Source: BP-133 sp040756995
Lineage (GTDB): Bacteria; Actinomycetota; Acidimicrobiia; IMCC26256; BP-133
Assembly: GCA_040756995.1 (NCBI GenBank)
Contig: JBFLYK010000003.1
Span: 62,001 to 126,000 of the forward strand
DNA: 64,000 nt
Reading direction: 5' to 3'
In this document: positions 8,606 to 16,259 of the stretch, piece by piece
Layout: the number at the start of each line of letters is the position of its first letter
Position numbering within the stretch: the first letter of the stretch is position 1
Program-made: the position numbers and the translations under genes
The notes under the pieces: generated by a model
What the model was told of the DNA's origin: nothing
The model's database searches: none
Seen by the model: only the letters and a program-made list of their open reading frames with translations

Positions 8606-10228
8606 TTAGAAGTCGTCCATCCCGCCGCCGGGCATGGCGGGAGCGGCTTCCTTCTCCGGCTTGTCGGCGATGACGGCTTCCGTGGTGAGGAAGAGAGCGG
8701 CGATCGAGGCGGCGTTCTGGAGCGCCGACCGGGTCACCTTGGCGGCGTCGATGACGCCCTTCTTCACCAGGTCCTCGTACTCGCCGGTGGCGGCGTTGAG
8801 GCCGTTGGCGCCCTTGAGCTGCCGCACCTTCTCGACCACCACGCCGCCCTCGAAGCCGGCGTTGACGGCGATCTGCTTGAGCGGCTCCTCGAGCGCCCGG
8901 GCCACCATCTTGGCCCCGGTCGACTCGTCGCCCTCGAGGCCGTCGGCGAAGTCCCGCACCTTGGCCTGGGCCCGCAGCAGGGCCACGCCGCCGCCGGGCA
9001 CGACGCCCTCCTCGACGGCCGCCTTGGTGGTGGACACGGCGTCCTCGATGCGGTGCTTCTTCTCCTTGAGCTCGACCTCGGTGGCGGCCCCCACCTTGAT
9101 GACGGCCACACCGCCGGAGAGCTTGGCCAGGCGCTCCTGGAGCTTCTCCCGGTCGTAGTCGGAGTCGGTGTTCTCGATCTCGGCCTTGATCTGGTTGATC
9201 CGGCCCTGCACGTCCTCCTTGGAGCCGGCACCCTCGACGATGGTGGTCTCGTCCTTGGTGACGGTGACCTTGCGGGCCTTGCCCAGCAGGTCGAGGGTGA
9301 CGTTCTCGAGCTTGAGGCCGACCTCTTCGGAGATGACCTGGCCGCCGGTGAGGATGGCCATGTCCTGGAGCATCGCCTTGCGGCGCTCGCCGAAGCCGGG
9401 AGCCTTGACGGCCACCGACTTGAACGTGCCCCGGATCTTGTTGACCACGAGGGTGGCGAGGGCCTCGCCCTCGACGTCCTCGGCGATGATGACCAGCGGG
9501 CGGCCGGCCTGCATGACCTTCTCGAGGACGGGCAGCAGGTCCTTCACGGCCGAGATCTTCGACGAGACGAAGAGGAGGTACGGGTCCTCCAGGACCGCCT
9601 CCATCCGCTCGGGGTCGGTCACGAAGTAGGGCGAGATGTAGCCCTTGTCGAAGCGCATGCCCTCGACCATGTCGAGGTCCATCCCGAAGGTCTGGCTCTC
9701 CTCGACGGTGATGACGCCGTCCTTGCCCACCTTCTCCATCGCCTCGGCGATGGTGGCGCCGATCTCGGGGTCGGCGGCGGAAATGGCGGCCACGTTGGAG
9801 ATCTGGTCCTTCGACTCGACCTCCTTGGCCTGGCTCTTGATGGCCTCGACGGCCTCGGCGACGGCCTTCTCGATACCCCGCTTGAGGGTCATCGGGTTGG
9901 CGCCGGCGGCCACGTTGCGCAGGCCCTCGCGGACCATGGCCCAGGCCAGCACGGTGGCCGTCGTCGTGCCGTCACCGGCGACGTCGTCGGTCTTCTTGGC
10001 GACTTCCTTGACGAGCTCGGCCCCGATCTTCTCGTACGGGTCCTCCAGCTCGATCTCCTTGGCGATCGAGACGCCGTCGTTGGTGATGGTGGGCGCGCCC
10101 CACTTCTTCTCGAGGACGACATTGCGCCCCTTGGGGCCGAGCGTCACCCGAACGGCATCAGCGAGCTGGTTCATCCCGCTCTCGAGCGCCCGGCGGGCCT
10201 GCTCGTCGAAGGCGATAATCTTTGGCAT
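8606..10228 (-). CDS. groEL: Chaperonin GroEL (Hsp60)
   Basis: 540 residues, full length for the family. It shows the classic N terminus (KIIAFDEQARRALESGMNQLADAVRVTLGPKGRNV split across the apical/equatorial domains), the ATP-binding GDGTTTATVLA, and the C-terminal MPGGGMDDF tail. It forms the double-ring folding chamber with GroES. No groES lies upstream; the gene is solitary, like the second groEL copy of many actinobacteria. A CIRCE operator 53 bp upstream of the start indicates HrcA repression relieved on heat shock. The ATG at 10228 is preceded by an AGGGGG stretch. A strong hairpin follows the stop. Confidence 0.98.
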   Translation of the reverse strand: MPKIIAFDEQARRALESGMNQLADAVRVTLGPKGRNVVLEKKWGAPTITNDGVSIAKEIELEDPYEKIGAELVKEVAKKTDDVAGDGTTTATVLAWAMVREGLRNVAAGANPMTLKRGIEKAVAEAVEAIKSQAKEVESKDQISNVAAISAADPEIGATIAEAMEKVGKDGVITVEESQTFGMDLDMVEGMRFDKGYISPYFVTDPERMEAVLEDPYLLFVSSKISAVKDLLPVLEKVMQAGRPLVIIAEDVEGEALATLVVNKIRGTFKSVAVKAPGFGERRKAMLQDMAILTGGQVISEEVGLKLENVTLDLLGKARKVTVTKDETTIVEGAGSKEDVQGRINQIKAEIENTDSDYDREKLQERLAKLSGGVAVIKVGAATEVELKEKKHRIEDAVSTTKAAVEEGVVPGGGVALLRAQAKVRDFADGLEGDESTGAKMVARALEEPLKQIAVNAGFEGGVVVEKVRQLKGANGLNAATGEYEDLVKKGVIDAAKVTRSALQNAASIAALFLTTEAVIADKPEKEAAPAMPGGGMDDF

Positions 10229-10280
10229 TCCGGTAGAACCCCCTGGAGCAACGTCGGATGTTCGAGTCTGCGTCGTAGTT

Positions 10281-10307
10281 TTAGCACTCTCGGCCTGAGA
10301 GTGCTAA
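10281..10307 (-). promoter_or_regulatory. CIRCE operator (HrcA binding site) of groEL
   Basis: A perfect match to the CIRCE consensus: TTAGCACTC, nine-base spacer, GAGTGCTAA. It lies 53 bp upstream of the groEL start and on the other side 49 bp upstream of the divergent thioredoxin-like gene, so HrcA could affect both. hrcA itself is not in the window. Confidence 0.95.
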
Positions 10308-10356
10308 CCGGCAGAGTAGCGTCCGCCAGCGGGGACCGCGCAAGTAGAGGTGAGAG

Positions 10357-10938
10357 GTGACCCGGACCCCGTCCACCATGCTCGGCCTCGGCACACAGGC
10401 CCCCGATTTCCGGCTTCCCGACACGACGGCGGGCGGCAAGGAAGTGGCCCTGGCCGACTTCCACCCCGCCCCGGCGCTGCTGGTGGCCTTCATCTGCAAC
10501 CACTGCCCGTTCGTCCAGCACGTGGCCGGGGAGCTGGCGGCTTTGAGCCGTGACCTCCCTGCCCGGGGGGTGGCGATGGTAGCCATCTCGAGCAACGACG
10601 TGGCCGCCTACCCCGCCGACTCGCCGGAGGCGATGGCGCAGGAGGCGGCCCGCCAGGGCTGGGCCTTCCCCTACCTCTACGACGAGACCCAGGAGGTGGC
10701 CAAGGCGTACCGGGCGGCCTGCACCCCTGACTTCTTCCTCTTCGACGCCGACCGCCGGCTGGTCTACCGGGGTCAGCTCGACGCCAGCCGCCCCGGCAAC
10801 GGGGTGCCCGTCACCGGGGCGGACCTCCGGGCCGCCGTCGACGCCGTGCTGGCCGGCCGGCCCGTGCCCGAGGACCAGCGCCCGAGCCTCGGCTGCAACA
10901 TCAAGTGGAAGCCCGGCCACGAGCCGGACTGGTTCTGA
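10357..10938 (+). CDS. Thioredoxin-fold redoxin (AhpC/TSA-like) with CxxC motif
   Basis: 193 residues with a thioredoxin fold of the redoxin/AhpC-TSA type. It opens LGTQAPDFRLPDT, carries the CNHC active site in FICNHCPFVQHV, then SSNDVAAYPADSPEAM, a TPDFFLFDADRRLVYRG strand and the late LGCNIKWKPG segment that typifies this subgroup. The protein probably acts as a cytoplasmic thiol oxidoreductase or peroxidase; no signal peptide is visible. GTG 10357, with GAGGTGA just upstream, is the preferred start; ATG 10378 is an alternative. It is divergent from groEL across the CIRCE site, which could couple its expression to heat or oxidative stress. Confidence 0.85.
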   Translation: MTRTPSTMLGLGTQAPDFRLPDTTAGGKEVALADFHPAPALLVAFICNHCPFVQHVAGELAALSRDLPARGVAMVAISSNDVAAYPADSPEAMAQEAARQGWAFPYLYDETQEVAKAYRAACTPDFFLFDADRRLVYRGQLDASRPGNGVPVTGADLRAAVDAVLAGRPVPEDQRPSLGCNIKWKPGHEPDWF

Positions 10939-10945
10939 ACGCCGC

Positions 10946-11338
10946 TCAAGCGAGAGCGCCGCTGGCTTCGGCCATCTCGGCCAGGAGCGAGGCCGGCCAG
11001 CGGCCCCCGCAGAAGACGGTATCCGCTTCGATCCGCCCGTCCTCCACGGCGAGGACATGCACCTGGTGGCAGGCGTAGGGAACCCCGCTCTCTTCCCACG
11101 CCAGCGTGAACTCGACCAGCTCCCCGTTGGGGAGCGGCCGGCGGACGAGTTCCTCGAAGGTCCCGCGGTCGTGGAACCACTCACCGAACTGCCGGCTGAC
11201 GCCGTACCGACCCTGCACGGTGAAGCGCCAGTTCGGCACGGTGGCGTCGAGGACGACGCCGTCGACAAAGACGTCGGCGGGCGGCGCCACGCCGGCTTCG
11301 ACGGCGGCCAGCAGACAGTCGACGGCCGGGACAGTCAT
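10946..11338 (-). CDS. SnoaL-like / NTF2-fold protein
   Basis: 130 residues. The start ATG at 11338 is fixed by AAGGAG seven bases upstream, although the frame stays open further. The sequence (AVEAGVAPPADVFVDGVVLDATVP, RYGVSRQFGEWF, FTLAWEESGVPYACHQVHVLAVEDGRI) fits the nuclear-transport-factor-2 / SnoaL-like cone-shaped fold, which binds small molecules or acts as a polyketide-type cyclase or isomerase. Residues W, H and D that could line the pocket are present, but the substrate is unknown. It converges on the redoxin gene and is divergent from the OsmC gene. Confidence 0.7.
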   Translation of the reverse strand: MTVPAVDCLLAAVEAGVAPPADVFVDGVVLDATVPNWRFTVQGRYGVSRQFGEWFHDRGTFEELVRRPLPNGELVEFTLAWEESGVPYACHQVHVLAVEDGRIEADTVFCGGRWPASLLAEMAEASGALA

Positions 11339-11516
11339 CGGTTCTCCTTGTGGCTTGGCGGCACCGCTCCGTGGTGCCTTGCGGCAGGGGCCAGCCTGCG
11401 CCGGTGAGCTTGCAGTTCTCCTGCAGTTCGGGCTGCAGCCGGAGTGCAAACCGAAAGCCGTACCTTCCGAATCGCTCGGTCGTATGGACACCGAGGTGAG
11501 GAGAGAGGAGCTGGCC

Positions 11517-12077
11517 ATGGCACTGACCACCACACCGGTCGACAACGGCATCAACCTGCAGGCGCTGCTCGACGCCCGCGAGGCGCTCACCGCCACTCCC
11601 GAGGCAGCCGACTTCCAGTGGCGGGCCAGCTGCACGTGGGTGAACGGGACACACAGCCGCTCGACGGTGGAGGGCTTCACGGGGCTGTGCGAGGAACAGG
11701 CCCACCGGACCGCCTTCCACTATGACGTGGACCACCCGGAGTGCTTCTTCTCCGAGGACCATGGCCCCACCCCGACCGAATTCATCCTCGTGGGGCTGGC
11801 CGGATGCTTGACCGCCGGGGTGGCCGCCGTCGCCCAGCGGCGTGGCATCCAGCTGCGGTCGGTGACCGCCACGGTGGCCGGTGACATGAGCGTCCTCGGC
11901 GTGCTCGGCGCCGACCCCGAGATCCGCAACGGCTTCAGCCACATCGAGGTGCACTTCGACATCGACGCCGATGCCTCCCCGGCCGACATCGAAGCGCTGG
12001 TGGCGCAATCGCAGAAGCGTTCCGCCGTCTACGACATCATCACGAACCCGTCCACCGTCACGGTCACGGTCAACTGA
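11517..12077 (+). CDS. OsmC-family peroxide reductase-like protein
   Basis: 186 residues from ATG 11517, with GAGAGGAG nine bases upstream; ATG 11484 is a weaker alternative. It has the OsmC/Ohr hallmarks: FTGLCEEQAHRTAFHYDVDHP, a PTPTEFILVGLAGCLTAGVAAVAQRRGIQ helix carrying one conserved Cys, and a C-terminal IEALVAQSQKRSAVYDII region. OsmC proteins reduce organic hydroperoxides using paired cysteines; Cys in DHPECFF and in LAGC are candidates for the pair. A flavin enzyme gene follows 38 bp downstream, suggesting co-transcription of a small redox unit. Confidence 0.88.
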   Translation: MALTTTPVDNGINLQALLDAREALTATPEAADFQWRASCTWVNGTHSRSTVEGFTGLCEEQAHRTAFHYDVDHPECFFSEDHGPTPTEFILVGLAGCLTAGVAAVAQRRGIQLRSVTATVAGDMSVLGVLGADPEIRNGFSHIEVHFDIDADASPADIEALVAQSQKRSAVYDIITNPSTVTVTVN

Positions 12078-12115
12078 CCCCGCCGGGCATCCGGAGACGA
12101 GGCCGGAGGATCCTG

Positions 12116-13402
12116 ATGCGCACCACCACCGTGATCATCGGCGCCGGGCACGCCGGTCTCGCCATGAGCCGCCGCCTCACCGAACGCTCGATCGACCATG
12201 TCGTCCTCGAGCGCGGTGAGGTGGCGAACTCGTGGAAGACCGAGCGGTGGCCGTCGCTGCGGCTGCTCACCCCGAACTGGCAGACCCGTCTCCCCGGATC
12301 ACGCGATTCCGGCGGTGACCGGGACGGGTACGCCTCGATGCCGGAGGTGATCCGCTTCCTCGAGGGCTACGCCGCCACCATCTCGGCCCCGGTCCACACC
12401 GGAACCACCGTCACGGCGGTGCGGGCGGCCACCGACCACGGCTACGAGGTGGTGACGACCCGGGGCGTCTGGCGGTGCGCCAGCGTGGTGCTGGCCAGCG
12501 GGGCCTGCAACCAGCCGGTCATCCCCGCGGCGGCCGAGGCACTTCCACCGTCGGTGGCCACGGTGACACCGATGACCTACCGGGCGCCGGACGGACTGGC
12601 GGACCGGGGGGTCCTGATCGTCGGGGCGTCGGCCACCGGCGTGCAACTGGCCGACGAGATCCAGCGCTCGGGCCGCCCGGTCACCCTGGCCGTCGGCGAG
12701 CACGTCCGCCTTCCCCGCCTGTACCGGGGCCGCGACGTCTTCTGGTGGATGGACGCCACCGGCGTCCTCGACCAGCGCTACGACGAGGTCGATGACCTCG
12801 TCCGCGTCCGTAACGTCCCGTCGCCGCAGCTGATCGGCAGCCCGCAACGGGCGACACTCGACCTCAACACGCTGATCGCCCGAGGCGTCCGGATCGTGGG
12901 GCGACTCGGCCGCATCGACCGGGGTGTCGCCCAGTTCTCCGGGTCCCTGGCGAACATCTGCAAGCTGGCCGACCTCAAGCTCAACCGCCTGCTCGACACG
13001 TTCGACGCCTGGGCGGCGACGGCCGGCATCGACGGCGACATCGACCCGCCGCAGCGGTTCGCCCCGACTGCCGCGGCCGTGTCCCCGACCTTGGCCGTCG
13101 ACCTCGCCGGGGGCGAGTTCGGCACGGTCATCTGGGCCTGCGGCTACCGCCCGGACTACTCCTGGCTCGACCTGCCCGTCCTCGACCGCCGGCAACGGAT
13201 CATCCACGACGGCGGCGTCGTGGGCGACGCCCCGGGCGTCTACGTCCTCGGCCTCCCGTTCCTCCGCCGCCGCCGGTCGACGTTCATCAGTGGCGCTGTC
13301 CCCGACACGGTCGAACTCGCCGACCACCTGCTCGGGTTCCTCGATGCCGAGGCGTCATCCCGGGTGCGAGCCCAGCCCTGCCTCGCCAGGTCGGCTTCGT
13401 GA
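12116..13402 (+). CDS. FAD-dependent monooxygenase / flavin-containing oxidoreductase
   Basis: 428 residues with two dinucleotide-binding motifs: GAGHAG at the N terminus (residues ~8-13, FAD) and GASATG near 165-170 (NADPH). Between them the NSWKTERWPSLRLLTPNW stretch resembles the FxGxxxHxxx(Y/F) region of class B flavin monooxygenases, although the strict fingerprint is altered. The late IWACGYRPDYSWLDLPV is the second FAD-contacting ATG-like motif. It probably oxidises small organic substrates using NAD(P)H and O2. It follows the OsmC gene closely on the same strand. Specific substrate unknown. Confidence 0.85.
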   Translation: MRTTTVIIGAGHAGLAMSRRLTERSIDHVVLERGEVANSWKTERWPSLRLLTPNWQTRLPGSRDSGGDRDGYASMPEVIRFLEGYAATISAPVHTGTTVTAVRAATDHGYEVVTTRGVWRCASVVLASGACNQPVIPAAAEALPPSVATVTPMTYRAPDGLADRGVLIVGASATGVQLADEIQRSGRPVTLAVGEHVRLPRLYRGRDVFWWMDATGVLDQRYDEVDDLVRVRNVPSPQLIGSPQRATLDLNTLIARGVRIVGRLGRIDRGVAQFSGSLANICKLADLKLNRLLDTFDAWAATAGIDGDIDPPQRFAPTAAAVSPTLAVDLAGGEFGTVIWACGYRPDYSWLDLPVLDRRQRIIHDGGVVGDAPGVYVLGLPFLRRRRSTFISGAVPDTVELADHLLGFLDAEASSRVRAQPCLARSAS

Positions 13403-13408
13403 ACGGCG

Positions 13409-16225
13409 CTAGCGCCGGGCGAGGAACGCGACTACGGGGGCTTTCAGGGCCCGGTCGCCGGCTGAGCCGAGGAAGGGCGCGTCGCCGAAGGCGAAGATCC
13501 CGCCGTCGGCGGCCGTGAACCAGTACCCCTGGCCGGACGGGGTCGGGGCCATCCCGACGATGGGCTGGTTGAGTTTGATGGCACCGGTGGAGCCGTAGAA
13601 CGCCGCGTCGCCGAAGGCGAAGACGCCACCGTCGGAGGCGGTGAGCCAGTAGCCCCGGCCGGTGGCGGTGCCGGCCATGGCCACGATCGGCTTGTTCAGC
13701 CGCACCGCACCGGTCGAGCCGAAGAAGGCCGCGTCGCCGAAGGCGAAGATCCCGCCGTCCGACGCCACCAGCCAGTAGCCCCGGCCCGTCGGCGTCGCCG
13801 CCATGCCCACGATCGGCTTGTTNNNNNNNNNNNNNNNNNNNNNNNNNNNNNNNNNNNNNNNNNNNNNNNNNNNNNNNNNNNNNNNNNNNNNNNNNNNNNN
13901 NNNNNNNNNNNNNNNNNNNNNNCCGAAGAAGGCCGCGTCGCCGAAGGCGAAGATCCCGCCGTCCGACGCCACCAGCCAGTAGCCCCGGCCCGTCGGCGTC
14001 GCCGCCATGCCCACGATCGGCTTGTTGAGCGGTATCCCACCCGTCGAACCGAGGAACGCCGCGTCTCCGTAGGCGAAGATGCCGCCGTCGGTCGCCACCA
14101 GCCAGTAGCCCCGGCCGCTCGGGGTCACGGCCATGGTGACGATCGGCTTGTTGAGGCGGGTGTCGGCCAGCGAGCCGAGCGACTCCGAACTCCCGAAGGC
14201 GTAGACGGCCCCATCGGCGCCGGCCATCCAGTAGCCGGGGGCGACGGCCGGGCGCGCCGTGACGGGCTGCCCGGCGGCGGGCGGAGCGGAATGGCCGGGG
14301 ACGATGAACATGCCGAGCGCCGACCAGTCGCCGACCGCGTTGGCCACCGGGGCGTCCGTCCCCGGGACCGGCCGGCCGTTGCGGAAGTCGACCGCCCGGA
14401 GGACGCCGTCCCGGCTGTAGGCCAGGCGCCCCGAGGCCATCGTGAGCCCCTGGACTCCGTTGAAGCTCAGCCCGTCGCCGTCGCCGCCGGCGACGAAGAC
14501 GTCCCAGCCGACCACACCGCTTTCCGGCGTGAACCAGCGGTAGAAGAGGCGGCCGTCCCCCGAGATGGTGTGGTACAGCCGGCCGTCGCTGTAGAACATG
14601 CCCGTCAGGCGGGTGATCGGGAACTGACTGGCGGGAGTGCCGTAGAGGTCGACGTCGGTCGGGGCGCCGAAGCCGCCGGCGGTGATGGCCCGGACCTGGA
14701 GCCGCCCGTCGTCCCGGCCGGTGTAGAGCCGGTCGCCGACGGCGAACGCCCCCCGCACCGCCAGCCAGTCGGCCTGGCCGGCGGTGGCCACGATCGTCGG
14801 CGCGCCCACCACGGAGCCGTCGAAGTACCGCCGGGCCACGGTGCCGTCGGCGCTCACCGTGTAGAGGTCGGCGGGCAGCGGCGCCGCGGCGAAGGCGGTG
14901 GGGGCCGGTCCGCCGCCGGCCAGTGGCAGGAACGACAGCTTCGGGTGCTGCTCGCCGCCGATCCGGTCGGTGTCGCTGCCGACCCAGAGCCCGTCGGGGG
15001 TCGGGACCATCGCCCATGTCCCCTCACCGCGGTCCCGGCCCGGGTTCCACGACAGGGGCAGGCCGTTGCTCGGGTCGAGCGCGGCGATGCCCTCCCGGGG
15101 CACGCCGCCGGGTCCGGCGGTGGCGTCGGCGTACGTGCCGTTGGGCCGGTTGTTGTTGAGCCAGCGGATGTGGCCGCCGACGTAGACGGCCGCACCGGTG
15201 ACGGCCACCGAGGTGTAGCTGTCGCCGCCGCTGCGGTCCCACCAGGTCGGCTGGAGCCCGGAGCCCCGGGTCGAGGTCTCCCACCGCGAGGCGGCGTCGC
15301 AGACGCCCCACCGGGCATACCCGCCGGTCGTGACCACGACGAAGTAGCTGCCGTCGGGCGACATGTCGATATCCCGCATGTGGCTGTTGAACTTCGTCTC
15401 GGAGCACTCGACGTTGTACTGGTCGGTCTGCCAGTCGGCCACCCGCGCCGGGCGGGCGGCGACGTCGACCATAGCGATCTGGATCCGGCTCTGCCCGCCG
15501 GCGGTCCGGAAGTTGCCGCCGGCCACGAGAGTCGAGCCGTCGGGGCTGACGGCGATGGTCTCGACCCGGGGGACCGCGCCCTGGAAGGGATCGGTGAAGG
15601 GCACGTTGACGTTGGCGTCGAGCGTTCCGGTACCGGCATCGACGGCCGCCAGGCCACTGCGGGCCTGGCCGTTGACGGTGGTGAACACGCCGGCCAGGTA
15701 GAGCCTTTGGCCGGAGAGCGCGAGGTCCTTGACCGCCGAGCGGACGGTGACCTTGAACCCGGGGTTGATGACACCGGTGGCGCCGTCGAGCTTGACCAGC
15801 TTGTCGACGGCGACGCCGTTCAGCTGGCCGAAGCTGCCGGCCACGAAGACGGACCGCCCGTCGGGCGACGGCGCCAGCGCCTCGACGGCCCGGTCGACGG
15901 CGGGATCGGGGTCGATGTCGAAGTCCGCCACGAAGCCCGGCACCACGGCCCCGGTGGCGGGGTCGAAGGCGAAGAGACCGCGGCGGGTGAGGACGGGCTG
16001 GCCGGCTCCGGCCTCCCGCACCTGCGTGAATGTTCCACCGACGATGACCCGGTTCCCGAGCGGCAGAATGGCGGTGACCTTGCCGTCGAGGACGTGCGGC
16101 GTCGTGTCGGCCGGGTCAGCCGAGACGACCCCGGCGTGCGGCGAAGAGAGCCCTTCGGCACCGGCCGGGCTCAGGACGAGCATGCCCAGGAGCAGGCCGA
16201 GAACGCGCCGAAGCCGGGGGGTCAT
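13409..16225 (-). CDS. Secreted beta-propeller protein with C-terminal GYW...DGGIFAFGDA repeats
   Basis: About 938 residues as assembled, from ATG 16225 (the open frame extends upstream but this start yields a signal peptide: RRVLGLLLGMLVLSPAGAEG). Residues ~30-420 are propeller-like blades with repeated VIVGGTF / LYLAGVFTTVNG / VYVGGHIRWLNNN motifs, as in delta-60-repeat proteins. The middle holds a second blade set. The last ~270 residues are at least six repeats of 42 residues (GYWLVASDGGIFAFGDAAF, then GSTG...LNKPIVGMA). The protein is extracellular; carbohydrate or cell-wall contact is plausible but unproven. A 100-N gap falls in the repeats. Confidence 0.8.
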   Translation of the reverse strand: MTPRLRRVLGLLLGMLVLSPAGAEGLSSPHAGVVSADPADTTPHVLDGKVTAILPLGNRVIVGGTFTQVREAGAGQPVLTRRGLFAFDPATGAVVPGFVADFDIDPDPAVDRAVEALAPSPDGRSVFVAGSFGQLNGVAVDKLVKLDGATGVINPGFKVTVRSAVKDLALSGQRLYLAGVFTTVNGQARSGLAAVDAGTGTLDANVNVPFTDPFQGAVPRVETIAVSPDGSTLVAGGNFRTAGGQSRIQIAMVDVAARPARVADWQTDQYNVECSETKFNSHMRDIDMSPDGSYFVVVTTGGYARWGVCDAASRWETSTRGSGLQPTWWDRSGGDSYTSVAVTGAAVYVGGHIRWLNNNRPNGTYADATAGPGGVPREGIAALDPSNGLPLSWNPGRDRGEGTWAMVPTPDGLWVGSDTDRIGGEQHPKLSFLPLAGGGPAPTAFAAAPLPADLYTVSADGTVARRYFDGSVVGAPTIVATAGQADWLAVRGAFAVGDRLYTGRDDGRLQVRAITAGGFGAPTDVDLYGTPASQFPITRLTGMFYSDGRLYHTISGDGRLFYRWFTPESGVVGWDVFVAGGDGDGLSFNGVQGLTMASGRLAYSRDGVLRAVDFRNGRPVPGTDAPVANAVGDWSALGMFIVPGHSAPPAAGQPVTARPAVAPGYWMAGADGAVYAFGSSESLGSLADTRLNKPIVTMAVTPSGRGYWLVATDGGIFAYGDAAFLGSTGGIPLNKPIVGMAATPTGRGYWLVASDGGIFAFGDAAFFXXXXXXXXXXXXXXXXXXXXXXXXXXXXXXXXXXNKPIVGMAATPTGRGYWLVASDGGIFAFGDAAFFGSTGAVRLNKPIVAMAGTATGRGYWLTASDGGVFAFGDAAFYGSTGAIKLNQPIVGMAPTPSGQGYWFTAADGGIFAFGDAPFLGSAGDRALKAPVVAFLARR
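13412..14236 (-). repeat. Tandem 126-bp coding repeats (42-residue units)
   Basis: At least six units are readable, with consensus GYWLVASDGGIFAFGDAAF-xGSTG-xxLNKPIVGMAxTPTGR. The two units flanking the N run are identical over at least 100 bp, while the outer ones have diverged. Identical neighbouring units explain why assembly failed here. Confidence 0.9.
13823..13922. other. Assembly gap (100 N) within tandem repeats
   Basis: One hundred N, almost certainly a placeholder. The same repeat position recurs 204 bp apart across the gap, which is not a multiple of the 126-bp unit. One unit would need 22 missing bases and two units 148, so the stated length cannot be right. Confidence 0.95.
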
Positions 16226-16259
16226 ACGTCCGAGTTCGAACGAGGGCGGCGCGAACCCT

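Noticed and set aside
8588..10360. 590-codon open frame antisense to groEL
   Set aside because: No domain, repetitive Leu/Gly/Asp/His bias; groEL is certain on the other strand.
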